A DNA stretch of 64,000 nucleotides from Phoebastria nigripes (taxonomy: Eukaryota; Chordata; Aves; Procellariiformes; Diomedeidae). Each line of letters opens with the position of its first letter. Position 1 is the stretch's first letter. Below the pieces are notes generated by a model. That model searched no databases. It had not been told where the DNA came from and saw nothing but the letters and a program-made list of their open reading frames with translations. The stretch is taken from contig JAYKAV010002775.1 in assembly GCA_035582835.1 (NCBI GenBank), positions 127,872-191,871 on the forward strand, in the 5' to 3' direction. Below, one piece after another: positions 1 to 12,925 of this stretch. Both the position numbers and the translations under genes were made by a program.

Positions 1-3000
1 ACACCCAGGGAGGGAAAGCTCAGCTGCATTCATTCTCCCCCTCGGATGTCAGAGATGCTTTGTTTTCTAGAAGTGCTTATTATTCATACAGCTATCTCAT
101 TAGACAGCTGAAATACAGCTCCAGCTTGGGGCTTGTCATGGCCCGGGCCCTACCGTGGAGCTGTGCAGTGTCGCGGCTTTCCACCCTGCAGGAGGTCGCG
201 CCGGAGCTGGCAGGATGGTACTTGGCGCCTGCCTTCGGGCACCAGTGCCGGTGGTGGTTTGGTCATCTTTTCCCCACTGTGTTCCTCTTTTCTCCCTCTT
301 TTAATCAAAGGTTTTGTCCCATGATCCTAGGCCACCATCTAGCAGATGTGTGGGCTTNGCATTGCTTGTCCTGAGGGTCCTTCAGCTCTTGGCAGCAATC
401 GTCCCAAAGAAGGTACAGCACAAGAGCTGCTATCTCCAGATGTTTCCCTTGTTCCCGGATGTTTCCACTAAGCCCCTCTGCCTGCACACAGCATCTTGAC
501 CGCCTGCGTCAGGACCAGGCTGCCAAGCCCAGTTGTGCTGGACACCTATTCTGCAATGCAGCCCCTCGGCTTTGCTGTTTCCAGACCAACTGGACGGCTC
601 TGAGGATGAGGAGGACTCTGCTTCTGGGCTTTTATCAAGCTTCTGTGTCCCCCTGCCTCCCCGCAGCTGGCGAGTGTTGCTGGAAGCTCTGGTTTGAACC
701 AGAAACCAGTCTCAGAAACCGGTTTCTAACCATCTCAGACTGGTTTCTAACCATCTTGTTTTTGCTGCTGCAAATTAGTGGCTTCACAAGCAACGAAGCC
801 NATCTCTGAAGGCAGGGGAGGAGGCAGCGTGGCTGCCACTGAAGACATTGGTCCCGCTTCATCGAGAGCCTCCTGTGGAGTCCCACCTTTGGGTTTTTGT
901 TGGCTGGCTGGAGCCACCAGTGCTGTCACCAGGAGGGACCGTGTGCATCCTGGCATGCTTCACTGCAGTCGGCAGCGAGTCCAGCGTGATGAGTCCCACC
1001 TCCTCCCACCGGTGCAGAGTGTGGTCCTGGGGGATGTCCCAGCTGCCAGACCCTGCTCGCCTGAGCAGGGGGGGGATGCTGGAGGGGGTGTCAGCCACAG
1101 TGAATGTGAAACCCTAAATATTTGTACACAAAGGCCACGCTGAAATCCCCGTCCTGGTCCAGACATCAGAGGTGTCATTTTTGATTTCCCAAACACAGAG
1201 AGAGCCCTTTCAGCCCTGGCCTGCTCAGACACTGCAGCTTTAATGTCCAAGCACCCAGCGTGTTTCCACTCCCCTCAAATGCATCAATCAGGTCTCGGTG
1301 AGGCTCTGAAAGAGCCAGTTTGTTAAACAAACACACTTAGTGTAAAAAGTTTATTCCAGTTAATTAGGACTTCATTGCAATGGAAACAAATTATCCAGCT
1401 GTCATCTGCCAAGGCAAACAGCAATGGGGGAGAGGGGGTCCTGGCCAGGCGGGAGACAAACAACCATCTCAGGCAACCTTATTTATGGCCTTTTTATGTA
1501 TTTCTGTATTTATTTGGACATTCCTGAGCTGGAGAGCTGGGTTATTGCCGAGCCGCATGCCCCAGCACTTGCACGGTGTAGGCTGTCACCAGCAGCAGGT
1601 TATCTGCCTGTGGGGCTCCCAGGCAAAGAGCCAGCACTGGCCCGGGCGGGCGCTGCCCGTGGGGACCCGGGGGCTGGTGTCTGTGTCCCTGGGCACATCC
1701 CTTCAGGCTTGTCCGGGGCTCTTGTTTCAGAGATGGAGGTGAGGTGCTGGATGTGCAAGCAATGGGCAGGTCAGGGCAAGCTGCTGGTCCCTGCTCACCG
1801 ATGGAGGTGGAGGATGCGGGNGTCCCTGGACGGAGCAGCGGGGTAGGGAGGCACTCGGGAGGGCTGGGGGCTGACGGTCACTGGGAGCTTTGCCTGAGCC
1901 AGGGAATCCCACGCTTCCATGGTTCCCTGCCCTTGCAGNGGGGTGCCCTGTGTCTGCATTGACCCTGGATACCAGTCCCCATCCCCGCTGTAGCCTTATT
2001 CTCCCCTCCCAGCCCAGGCAATTAACTTTTAGGCAGGAGAGGCGTAAGGGCTGCCTGATGAGGCTCCCACTCATTTCCAGCTCATTTTATTTAAAAAAAC
2101 ACCCTATCGACACCCTTTTTTCCTCCTAGAGCTTTTATTGAAAAAGAGGGAGAAAGGAGGAGCTGGGATGGGGGATAGGGAAGCTGGGAGGCACACAGGG
2201 AGCAGAGCTCGGTGGGAGCTGGAGGCCATGCGGTTCCCGCGGGAGCGCTCGGGGAGCCGGGCAGGATGGTGCTGGCTCCCGCAGCTAGCGTGCGCGGAAG
2301 TGACAGATAAACCCATGGGATTAGCAGCGTGTATCATTGCAGGAGAGCAGCATCCCCTTCCTGGAGCGTTAGTCACCCGAGCCTGACGCCGGGGCGGGGG
2401 AGACAAGTGCAAGTCATCAAATTACCTCTTCCCGCCTGCTCCCGTCCCCCTGCTCCCAGGTGGCCTGTCCTTGCTTTGTGTCCCTCCAGCTCTGCCCTTC
2501 ATAACCAGAAGGTGGGCTGTGCCAGGGCTGCCGTGGCCGGGGTGGGGACAGGCGGAGGATGTTGGCCCCGGGGATGGATGGCTGCAAGCAGCACACCTCC
2601 GCTTGGCNGCGGAGATGGTCCCCCCTGTTGTAGCCGGCAGCATGGTGGGTTGGGGTGGCACAAGCATGGGGGCTCTCCCANTCGCCCTTGGGGATGCATT
2701 CTCCCCTGCAGGCCTTGGGGACGTGGAGGACAAGAGCAGGTTTCTGCCCTTGCACTGGGACCTTCCAGCACGCTTGCATTTCTCGTATGTGCCTGGTGGA
2801 TAAACCCCGGGCTCTTCCACCNTTCTCATCTACTGCGATCGCATCTAGGCCAGATTTTTCTGGTCCTGTGAAGACCTGAAATTCACATTTGAATTTCACA
2901 TTGCGAGCAAGTTGCCATGCAGAGCCTTTTATACACTTTCCAAGAATGTTTCTGTTGCCTTATAGCTGTGAGATCACCATGGCCCGCACTCTGAGGTTTC

Positions 3001-6000
3001 TGTCTGTGATGGCACGTGTTCACGGGGGGGTGAAAAGCCTGGATCGGGGCACGCATCCGTGGAGGGGCCTGGAAGGGGGTGAATAGCAGAGTTGAGCACT
3101 GATAGCTACAGAGATGAGTCCTGAGACTGGAATGATCTCCTCTGAGGGATGTGGCAAAGATGGTGACCAGCACCAGAAAGGACAGATTTGGCTTCATTTC
3201 TGGAGCTTGGAAGGGAGCGGAGGAGGGACTGGGGAGTTTGGCGCAAGCATCTTGGTTCCTTGGAGTCGGCTGGCCCATCTTGAGAGGTAATTTGAAAAGG
3301 CAAAGATAAAAAGCAGCAAAAAGAGCCTCATCACCACATTTCCCTCCCCGAGAGCTGGGCTCTGTTGGAGGTAACCCACCATTGCTTCAGAGGCAGCGAT
3401 GCCCCCTCGATCCCACAGCGACGTGCACGGGGGTCCCTGTGCCCCCACTCTCTGCGGGAGCCTCGGCGGGCAGAGCCGGAGCGCGGGGTGCCGGGCATCT
3501 CCCTCCTCTGGCTGGCAGCCCTCTATTATTAGGGATTTTAGCTTTCTGTTTCTAGATTGACTTGTTGTCAGTGTTTATTTTTAGCTCCTCCAGTGCCTTG
3601 CAGATTCCTTGAGGGATTCTTTCTTTTCCTCTCCCTCCTACAGGTTTGTTTGTAATGTAGCGGTGTTGATTTGAGCCACGAGCAGGAGCTTTCAACACCG
3701 GCGGGGGCTGCACTGCGGTGCTTGCGGAGCAAATTACCTGTGTGGGTTTATCTAAGGTTGATGGGTCCGTGGGGTNTGGGCGCCCTGGGGCAGCCACCCC
3801 TGCAGAGACCGGGGTGCTGGGAGGGAGCATCGCTCCCACCTACAGCCACTGGTGTGGATGCCTTGTGGTCATCACTCAAAATCACTGTCAAAGCATGCCG
3901 GGTGGCTGTTGTCCCCCTTGCTCTTCTCAGCACTGCCCTCCCCGAGATTTCTCTGTTTTCACTACCCAGGGGAAAAAATTCAGATCATCATCACCGTACT
4001 GGCTATGTGGAAACAAAACCCAGGGTCCTCCTGCAGCTCCACAGCCAGGTAGCATGGAAATTTTTAAGCGTTTTTTTAAAGCCCTGCATAAAGTAATTCA
4101 AAACAAGTTGTGAGTATATTTTGGACTCCGGCGGAGCTGTCGTCGTCGCCTCACTTCGCCCACTGGCTGTCCCAGACAAGGGCTCACTTTGAGCGTACCC
4201 TTCTGCTGAGCGGGGGGGGAATGTTTTCATTCCTAATTTAGAGCATCTGTCCCGCCGGGGTCCAGCCCCCTGTCTCCCGCTGAGCCCGGCGCAGCGCTGG
4301 GAGCCCAGGGGCTCCCTGCAGCGAGTTTACCTGTCACCACCAGCTCCAGGGCTGTGCAAACGTGTTCGTTAGAAAATGTGACTCTCTTTGGACTTAGCCT
4401 CCTTCTTCTTGCCCTGGGTTGGCGCTCGGTGGGGGATGTGTGAAGGTACAGTTTGTGCTCTGTTTTTTCCAGGATTTTTGTTATTTTGTAGAGGAGGGTA
4501 AGTTCGCTTATTTTTAAACACCTAAAATATAGGTTGATGTTCAGTATAGGTTTGCTGTTTTTCCTGGGGAGAGACAGCACTGGGAGGTCCTGTTCAGGTA
4601 TGGCTTTGGTGGTGGTAGCTCCATCACCGTGGCCCCAATCCAGGAAAGTGCGTTTTTCTGAAGCATTGCTCTCCACAGGCCACTCTTACCCTGGGAGATG
4701 AGCACATGCTTAAGTGTTTTGTTGGACCTGGTCCTGTAAAAGCAGAGTCCCTTCAGCAGCTGAGGGTACCAAAGCCAATGATTCAAGCAAACCTGAAAGC
4801 CACTCGCAAGGCCACGAGAGTTAGATCCCCTTGCAGCAGCAAGGCCTGAGCATCATGGTGTGGCAGCTCCTCTTCCTCTCCATGGATTAACCAGCTGAAA
4901 GGAGGAGTAAGGAAAGCAGGCACCGTGGCCACGCGTCCCCACAGAGTGGGTGGCGGGATGCGCTGAAGAAGAAGACAGGGACCAGTGCCTGCAGTGGTGC
5001 TCTTGGTGGCTCGTGTTTCGGAAAGCCATCGATCAGCCATCACCTAACGGTGCTTTCTATCATGATCGGGTTATGGCTGGCTGAAATCATGCCCAGGATT
5101 AGCAGAGGGGCTCGGGGTACCTCTGTGATGAGCCTAATGTCAGACTCCGCTTTAATCTAGCGACCTGGTGCTGGAGGTGAGAGGTTTTGAATGTGGTCCC
5201 ACGTGCTGCAAGGTGCTGGGGCCACGGTGGACTTTCCCCTCTCTTCTCTTGGCTGTTTTGCTTTGGGGTCTGACTGCAGCTTTTCTAGGGTTGAAGTTGT
5301 CATTGAGGCTTTTTTGATCTTTATTTTTATAATGTTCATTAGCACAGTTCCTATCAAAGAACAGCACGTTCCCTCCCTGTCCTCGTTTTGTCCCTGGTTA
5401 ATAACCCTTTGCTGCTTTGGCTCGTTTGGAAAAAGAGACAGTAGCTTTGGGAACGACTCCTGGTATAATAGACAGACGTGAGCATTTTCAATCTGATCTG
5501 AAAAGCGGCATTAATTCAAAGAGAGGGCTCAGTGAAATGGCTGCAGAAGGCCCACATTACGTGTCTGGGGAGCATTGAGCCAACCGGTATCAAAACGTGT
5601 CAGTGTGCGTGTGTTCCTCCGAGCTGCTGAGAGATGCTCTGAACCCAGATGGTTGCTTTTCCTTTCAGAAATGGGCTATAACAGCAGCCTCCTGCTCCTC
5701 CCTTCCCTCCCTGAGGCTCTGCTTTGGAGATACCCATTGCTGAGGCTCACAGTGCAACGAAAACCCTTATGACAAGGTTGAGTGGTGCAGGAGAAGACCT
5801 AAGGGGCGAGAGATCATATAGCAAAGGCTGAGCTGTTGCATGCGCCATGCGTGTTGGAGGCACATGCTGGGGAGCCGTGTTTTGGCTGGGGTTGGATGGG
5901 AGGTGGTTATGGTTTCTGAGTATCTGCTCTGCTCCTGAAGCCCCCACCATTTTCCTCAGTTGGGTTTTATCGGTGCTGAGGAACAGACCGAGGACTGAGG

Positions 6001-7689
6001 TTTGAAGCGAGCAGGGACAACCATTGCAAGACTATGCTCCAAACTTTCTGCCTTGGGGCGTGTGGAGCAAGTGCTGGCATTGCATCCAAGATGCTGAACC
6101 CGTGGGTGTCAGTGGCACAGCCCTGTCCTGAGGACCCGCGGGTATTTACTGGAGGTAGGGAGCCTGCTGCTGGTTTGGGGGGAGTCAGGAGACCACCTGC
6201 CTGGTGGGACCTTTCCCTATGGAGAAGGGGTATGTACCAAGGGGGGCTGAGTCACCTCGGAGCAGGGAAAAGCCTTTGTCCACTGGGTGGTTTCAGTAAA
6301 TCTGGGATTGAGTCGCAGGGGAGATCAGGATCCCTGTGCGAGTTTGGCAGTCAAGGAAAAGGAAGCAAGAGGCACCAGCGTGATGCCCTAAATCTTGGAG
6401 ACAAGGTCTCCCATCTTACCTGTTGTGACCTTGAATGTTTCAGGGTACCTTTTCCTCTGTCTGTGAAAAGCACAACTGGCCCAGAAACATCTCCAACCAC
6501 TGTTCTCCTCCAGAGCAGATGGCCCAGCTCTGCAAAAAAGAGGCATCTTTCTGCAGAGCCTCCAGAAACTCAACTCTTCGCTGCAGCGCCCTGTGGACCT
6601 GCTGGCTGGTCGCATCAAAAGGCGGTTTGCTCTGAGAAGTTGGAAAGCACTCGCTCTGTGACAGCCTGGATGGAGTTGCAGCGAGGTGTGAAGGGTGCTG
6701 TGTCCTGGGGGACCTGCCTCCCATGGTGTCCCCACCCCACAGCCAGCATTTGCCGTGCACCAAGGTGCATTTTCGGCAATGACCTGCGATGTGTTCTGTG
6801 CTGGAGGATGGAGGGGGAAGATGAGACACCTGGAAAGCACCCATGCTGCCATTGCCAGCGTGAATAATCCACCTCTTCTTGATTCTTCAGGGCTACTGGT
6901 TTTCTCCAAGGAGAAACCCTCCCGTGGTTTATCTTTCATTGCTGGCTGTTTACTTTCTAAGTGTCTGAAACCACTTTTGAAGACTTCGGGCTCCTGGCAG
7001 CCAGCACTGCAGAGCACATCATGCTGGGTTTTAAGTCAGCTGGTGCAAAGTCTTACATCATGGGTTTGTCATTGCGTTTCTGCATTGTGCTTGCATTGGT
7101 GGGCAGATGTTGTCCAATGGCAGAGAGGGCCTTGCACAACCGTGGAGCCGTCTTGTGGTCTGACGTGTGAAGCCCAAGCCCACAATGAAAGGCAGATAGT
7201 GAGAAGGTCACCCGCCATGGCTCGTATCTCTAGCATTGGCTTTGCCCAGTGGTTGTGGTTTTTGCTGCAGGATTCCTTGGTTGGAAATGAAAGTGTCTCA
7301 TCTCCTGCATCACTCCAGGCTCAGTCCAGGATGAGATGCAATCCTCTCACATCTCTGTCCCCTCACCACTGCCCTCAGTGTGGTCATGCATGAAGGGCAT
7401 TTTAGGTGCAGGAGTTCTGCTGATGGGCAGTGCATCGTCTGGAGGACGTCAAGTGCCACTGGTTCTCCTGCTGGGAGATGACTCTCTTGCTCAGAGAGGC
7501 TCCTGTGTTGGAATAAAACGCCTTTCACTGGCCTGGCTGGCACGGCCATCCTTCGTGGGGTCTAAAGAAATGGGCCTGATGGTGATTTAATGATGCTGGG
7601 CATGGTGTGGTGTTGACAGCTGGTTTCTGAGGAGTTCAGCTCCCTGTGGGTGTTCAAATAGCAAAGGCCAGTCCCTGCAGCCCTTGGGG

Positions 7690-7770
7690 ATAGGTGGATA
7701 ATAATGGGGAAACTGAGGCACAGAGACTTTAGCTCTTAGGTGAGGCCATGCAGCCCAGATTGGTGTCCTT
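7690..7770 (-). repeat. MIR-type SINE remnant
   Basis: The plus strand reads GATAATAATGGGGAAACTG and AGGCACAGAGA, followed by a decayed segment ending AGGCCATGCAGCCC. Its reverse complement matches the well-conserved MIR part with TCTCTGTGCCTCAGTTTCCCC. The copy is old and partial. Confidence 0.65.
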
Positions 7771-9644
7771 TGATTTTCATAGTACCAGACGAAAGCTGGG
7801 TCCTCTCGCAGCCTGGCCTGGAGGAAGACCCCATCCCCACGCTCAGTCCCTCGCTGTGGTCCCCCACCTGGCCGGTCCTCAGCCGGATGCTGGCTGCAGA
7901 CGTGCCCCCCACAGGGACCACACCTCTGACAGATCACAGCGAGGTTCCTGGCCCTGGAAATGGCTTTGGCCATCCCGCTTGGCTCCTGCTGCAGCACATC
8001 CCTCCTCTCATCGACGCTTGGCTTTTGGGTTGCTCACGTTGGAGCCGAGGCCATTTGCTCTTCCCTAAGGGCAGCGAGTGCCTCTCACTCTCCCTCGCCT
8101 TGTTGCTGGAGTCCCTCATGCCCCAGGCGCTGAGGCTCTCCTCTCACTTGGCTGCAGAAATGGGCTCAGCATCCCAGAAATTCAGGCTTTCATGTGGGAG
8201 CCAATAGTCACACAACCTCCATCCAGAAACCATCATTATCGGCCGCTTGCTTTTTCTTGGTTTCTTTGAACTACAGCTCCCAGGATGCCTGAAGATATGC
8301 AGACGTCCCGAAGACAGTGGTTTCCCATAAACTTTTGGGGTTTCATGCTTTGCAGGCAGGAATGTTTTTATTGCGTCGCAAATCCCTTCAAGTCCCTCAA
8401 ACCTCCGTGGCGCTTCCCCGCCATGGGGCAGACGTGGTGGCTGGAGGCGGCCACAAGGGAGGCATGCCAAGGGCTTTTCTCTCCTGCATTTTTCCCCTTC
8501 TTGCAAGAGGGACCTTTGTAAATCTCCGTTGTGCCTTTTCAAGGGGACTTTTGGACTGCGAGGAAGTTTGGACAAGCTACGGTTTGCCTGTAGGGATGTG
8601 TTTCCCATTCTCCTTGTCCCCATCATTCCAAGGGCTGTTAAGCAGCGTCCGGCGTCCCTGTGCACNTTGCTGGGCAAAGCAGGGGAGATGCTAACGGGCA
8701 AGTGCCTCAGGCAGGGTGGCGAGGGGTTTTCACTGAACTGGGAAGAACTGGGGACGAAGGGAAGAGAAAAAGATGCAGATTCGTGCACTGGTGCAAGAGA
8801 ACCCAGTGGGTTGGGTTTTAAATCCAGATGTGCTCACAAGACCTAAGGGAAAACCAGAGAGGGAAATTTTCCTTTAGCATGGAGAGATGTGGTTGTAACA
8901 GAGACCTGGTGGGTCCTCATCTCCCAGCCCCCAGCGCAGATCTGCCCCTGGGTCAGGTGAAACATCAGGGGACGGTGCATGCTGTGCACAAGTCCCATGG
9001 GTGCCCCCGCAGCTCCACATCTTCCCGCTCCCCATCCTGGGACTGGGAGGAGGGTGCTGGGAGTGGAGCAGGGTCTGTGGCATGGACCCGGCTGCCCCTA
9101 ATAACCGCTTGCTTTCTGTAGGAGAGGAAACGCAGAGAGCAGAATAGGGCTGTGTGTAACTCGGTAGCATTTTATGGCATTGTTCTTCGCACCATAAAAA
9201 TACTTTAATGAGTTTTTCCCATTTGGTGCTGGTGAACACCAGTGTTATAGTCAGACTTATGGTATTTTGCCTTCCTCCTTTTTCCCTTTGGTTGGTTAAA
9301 AAAAAAGCCCAGGATCCTCCATGGGTTGGCTTTTAGTATGTATTTCTTCTATAGGTGCTACTTTACCAGTTTGAGGAGCTTTGTGAATTAAACAGAGGTG
9401 CTGGGTGCCCTTTGGGGGCCACCAGCACCACCAACCACCTGGCCCTTGCAGGAGGCAGCACAGACGTGGGTTAGGCTGTGTGCGTCCCCATGGGACACGT
9501 CCTGGCCCTGCTCTGCGCCGTCCCTGAGCAGCGAGGCCAGTGGGATGCTGCTGGGGGTCCGTTTCTGGGCGGGTGTCCTGGTGCCTCCGGGGTCTGGACT
9601 CATTCCCTGCCGTCCCTCTCCCGTCCTTCCCTGCAGCCCCCTGT

Positions 9645-9692
9645 GCAAGCACACCTGCACGCACAAGCACACCCATGTGCACAAGCACACCC
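9645..9692 (+). repeat. Imperfect CACAAGCACACC tandem
   Basis: About four degenerate copies of a CA-rich 12-base unit (variants of CACAAGCACACC) lie within GC-rich sequence. This is a simple repeat with no coding signal. Confidence 0.6.
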
Positions 9693-10744
9693 GCATGAAC
9701 GCACGGCTCCTGGCACCTGCCTGCCCGTCCCGACAGCGAGCGATGGTGGCAGGCGGTGTGGTCCGCTGGAGGAGGCGGGTGCCAGCCCAGAAAGGAAAAC
9801 CATCGAGGCTCTGTGGCCGGCTCGCATTAACCACATCACTCCTCTCCTGCACTTGGAAAAGCCTGGCCGCCTGGCAGCCCAGAATAACAAGCTTTTCCAT
9901 TTCTGCGCGCAGCGTCGGACGCGGGGCCATTTAAAACAAGAGCCGGCTCCAGCGTGAGTGCAGCGCTCAGACTAAACAACGGCACATCCCCCCAGGGCGG
10001 CTTGTCCCCTGCAAAGGGGGATCAGGCTGAAGTCACAGCTGCTGGGGCAGATCGGGACGGCATGGCAGGGATGCCGGGACAGCATGGTGGTGCCTCGCCG
10101 TGTGTGGGCTCAGCCTGAGCGGCTGCCGGAGTGGGTGGAGGAAGATCAATGTCCCAGGAGGGCTGAGCCCCTCAAGGGACCTCCTCACCCATCCATGCTG
10201 ATTGCACGCGAGGAAAGAGATTTGTTGGGTTTTGTCCTTTTCCCTTTTTTTTCTTTATTTTCCCTGGTATCTTTTTAATTAGGATAAAAGCTTTAATTGC
10301 TAGGGGGGAAATTCTGAAAACTAGCTACCAGGGCTGTATGCAGAGCTCTCCTGTCCCCTGGCAAGACGGGAGCAAGTCTGCACATTTCTCTGCCTTGGCA
10401 GACATACAATCAAGCACGCTCACGCAGCCNGGTTGGAAGAGCCCAAGCTCTCTGTCCTGCTGCTCAGGAAGGAGCGATATCTTCATTAAAAATGATAGTA
10501 AAGGGAAATGATAGAATTCTTAAAAATAAGCAAAGTGATGGGGATTTTGCCCAAGGAAAGGAATTTTTGCCCATTTTATTTTGTAGGTTTTATTTAATTG
10601 TTGCCTGTAGATGGTTGGACTTTTGTTTTTAAAGTAGATTAAGCTAATTTTTAGGCTGAAGCGTATTGGTACATGCCATTCATGAAATGGTGCTCGTCAG
10701 TGATATGGTTTATGGTAGGGAGTCAGAAAAAGATCTTTGCTTAC

Positions 10745-10915
10745 ATAGAATCACAGAATCATAGAATGGTTTGGGTTGGAAGGGACCTTTAAAGGTCATC
10801 TCGTCCAAGCACCCTGCAATAAGCAGGGACATCTTCAACTCGATCAGGTTGCTCAGANCCCCATCCAATCTGACCTTGAATGTTTCCAGGGATGGGGCAT
10901 CTACCACCTCTCTGG
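10745..10915 (-). mobile_element. Older CR1 LINE 3' end (outer fragment, part 1)
   Basis: The plus strand begins AGAATCACAGAATCATAGAA then TGGTTTGGGTTGGAAGGGAC. This is the reverse complement of the CR1 3' terminus with its 8-base ATTCTATG-type repeat. It continues through the familiar CCATCCAATCTGACCTTGAA and GGGATGGGGCATCTACCACC segment to CTCTCTGG at 10908-10915, where it is interrupted. The rest of the same element resumes at 12393. Confidence 0.9.
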
Positions 10916-12392
10916 CAGAAGTGCTCACCAAGCCACTTTCCATCATTTATCAGCAGTCCTGCCTAACCGGGGAGGTCCCAGTTGACTGGAGGTTAGCAAA
11001 TGTGACGCCCATCTACAAGAAGGGCCGGAAGGAGGACCCNGGGAACTACAGGCCTGTCAGCCTGACCTCGGTGCCGGGGAAGGTTATGGAGCGGGTCATC
11101 TTGAGTGCCATCATGCGGCATGAACAGAACGACCAGGTGATCAGAATGGGTTTATGAAAGGCAGGTCCTGCTTGACTAACCTNATCTCCTTCTATGACAA
11201 GGTGACCCGCTTAGTGGATGAGGGAAAGGCTGTGGGTGTTGTCTACCCGGACTTCAGTAAAGTCTTTGACACCATTTCCCACAACATTGTCCTGGAGAAG
11301 CTGGCTGCTCATGGCTTGGATGGGCATACTCTTTGCTGGGTAAAAAACTGGCTGGATGTCCAGGCCCAAAGAGTTGTGGTGAATGGAGTTAAATCCAGCT
11401 GGTGGCCGGTCACAAGTGGTGTTCCCCAGGGCTCAGTACTAGGGCCAGTTCTGTTTAATGTCTTTATCAGTGATCTGGATGAGGGGATCGAGGGCACCCT
11501 CAGTCAGTTTGCAGACGTCACCAAGTTGGGTGGGAGGGTTGATCTGCTGGAGGGTAGGAAGGCTCTGCAGAGGGACCTGGACAGGCTGGATCGATGGGCC
11601 GAGGCCAACTGTATGAGATTCAACAAGGCTCAGTGCCGGGTCCTGCACTTGGGTCACAACAACCCCATGCAACGCTACAGGCTNGGGNAAGAGTGGCTGG
11701 AAAGCTGCCTGGCGGAAAAGGACCTGGGGGTGCTGGTTGACAGCCGGCTGAACATGAGCCAGCAGTGTGCCCAGGTGGCCAAGAAGGCCAACGGCATCCT
11801 GGCCTGTATCAGAAATAGTGTGGCCAGCAGGACTAGGGCAGTGATTGTCCCCCTGTGCTCGGCACTGGTGAGGCCGTACCTCAAATACTGTGTTCAGTTC
11901 TGGGCCCCTCACTACAAGAAGGACATTGAGGTGCTGGAGCGTGTCCAGAGAAGGGCAACAAAGCTGGTGAAGGGTCTAGAGCACAAGTCTTATGAGGAGC
12001 GGCTGAGGGAACTGGGNCTGTTTAGCCTGGAGAAGAGGAGGCTGAGGGGAGACCTTATTGCTCTCTACAACGGCCTGAAAAGGAGGTTGTAGNGAGGTGG
12101 GGGTCGGTGTCTTCTCCCAAGTAACAAGNGATAGGACAGGAGGAAATGGCCTCAAGTTGCGCCAGGGGAGGTTTAGATTGGATATCAGGAAAAATTTCTT
12201 CACCGAAAGGGTTGTCAAGCACTGGAACAGGCTGCCCAGGGAAGTGGTTGAGTTGCCATCCCTGGAAGTATTTAAAAGACGTGTAGATGTGGCGCTTAGG
12301 GACATGGTTTAGTGGTGGACTTGGCAGTGCTAGGTTAATGGTTGGACTTGATGATCTTAAAGGTCTTTTCCAACCTAAATGATTCTATGATT
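10916..12392 (+). mobile_element. Younger 5'-truncated CR1 LINE inserted into an older CR1
   Basis: A nearly continuous CR1 ORF2 segment starts mid-reverse transcriptase. It is followed by the 3' end GTAGATGTGGCGCTTAGGGA, GGTTGGACTTGATGATCTTA and a terminal GATTCTATGATTCT. CTCTCTGG flanks it on both sides (10908-10915 and 12393-12400), as expected of an 8-base target-site duplication. It is 5'-truncated, as most avian CR1 copies are. Confidence 0.92.
10921..12092 (+). pseudogene. CR1 ORF2 reverse transcriptase relic
   Basis: The translation gives SIIYQQSCLTGEVPVDWRLA, then YKKGRKED and NYRPVSLTSVPGKVMERVIL, then after a frame change [27 protein letters not shown], and later [20 protein letters not shown] and [20 protein letters not shown]. 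The frame shifts near 11140, between the part ending VIRMGL and the part starting GFMKGRSC. The catalytic FADD of the RT palm reads FADV (Val codon 11517-11519), so it cannot be active. The N-terminal endonuclease region is missing. Confidence 0.9.
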
Positions 12393-12925
12393 CTCTCTGG
12401 GCAATCTGTTCCAGTGTTTCCCCACCCTCATCATAAATAATTTCTTCCTTACATCTAGTCTGATTCTCCCCTCTTTTAGTTTAAAACCATTACCCCTTGT
12501 CCTGTCGCAACAGGCCCTATTAAAAAGTCTGTCCCCATCTTTCTTATAAGCCCCCTTTAAGTANTNNNAGGCTGCAGTAAGGNCTCCCTGGAGCCTTCTC
12601 TTCTCCAGGCTGAACAACCCCAACTCTCTCAGCCTGTCCTCACAGCAGAGGTGTTCCATCCCCCTGATCATTTTCGTGGCCTCCTCTGGACCCGCTCCAA
12701 CAGGTCCGTGTCTTTCCTGTGCTGAGGGCTCCAGAGCTGGACGCAGTGCTGCAGGTGGGGTCTCACCAGAGCAGAGCAGAGGGGCAGAATCCCCTCCCTC
12801 GACCTGCTGGCCACGCTGCTTTTGATGCAGCCCAGGATATGGTGGCCTTCTGGGCTGTGAGTGCGCATTGCCGGCTCATGTCCAGCTTTTCATCCACCAG
12901 TACCCCCAGGTCCTTCCCTTCTTTT
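12393..12925 (-). mobile_element. Older CR1 LINE (outer fragment, part 2)
   Basis: The plus strand resumes CTCTCTGGGCAATCTGTTCC and runs through AGCCTTCTCTTCTCCAGGCT, the TGAACAACCCCAACTCTCTC block, GGACCCGCTCCAACAGGTCC and GCTTTTCATCCACCAGTACC. This is the reverse complement of the CR1 ORF2 C-terminus and 3' region. It joins exactly to the fragment ending at 10915 once the younger CR1 and one copy of the target duplication are removed. The reverse frame still shows [16 protein letters not shown]. Confidence 0.9.

Larger units (their letters stand above)
1..10744. other. Non-coding region, no gene supported
   Basis: Open frames here (the longest is about 277 codons at 6034-6867 on the plus strand) occur on both strands at once, lack recognisable domains and have the composition of GC-rich random frames. 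The region holds one probable MIR remnant (7690-7770), an AT-rich island at 1325-1420, a CA-rich imperfect tandem at 9645-9692, and an AT-rich stretch at 10440-10740 just before the CR1 cluster. Upstream exons of the ANKFN1-family gene may lie here, but I cannot identify any. Confidence 0.6.

Noticed and set aside
6034..6867. 277-codon plus-strand frame
   Set aside because: Overlapping minus-strand frames of up to 209 codons are open too, composition is random for GC-rich DNA, and no domain, splice pattern or Kozak context supports it.
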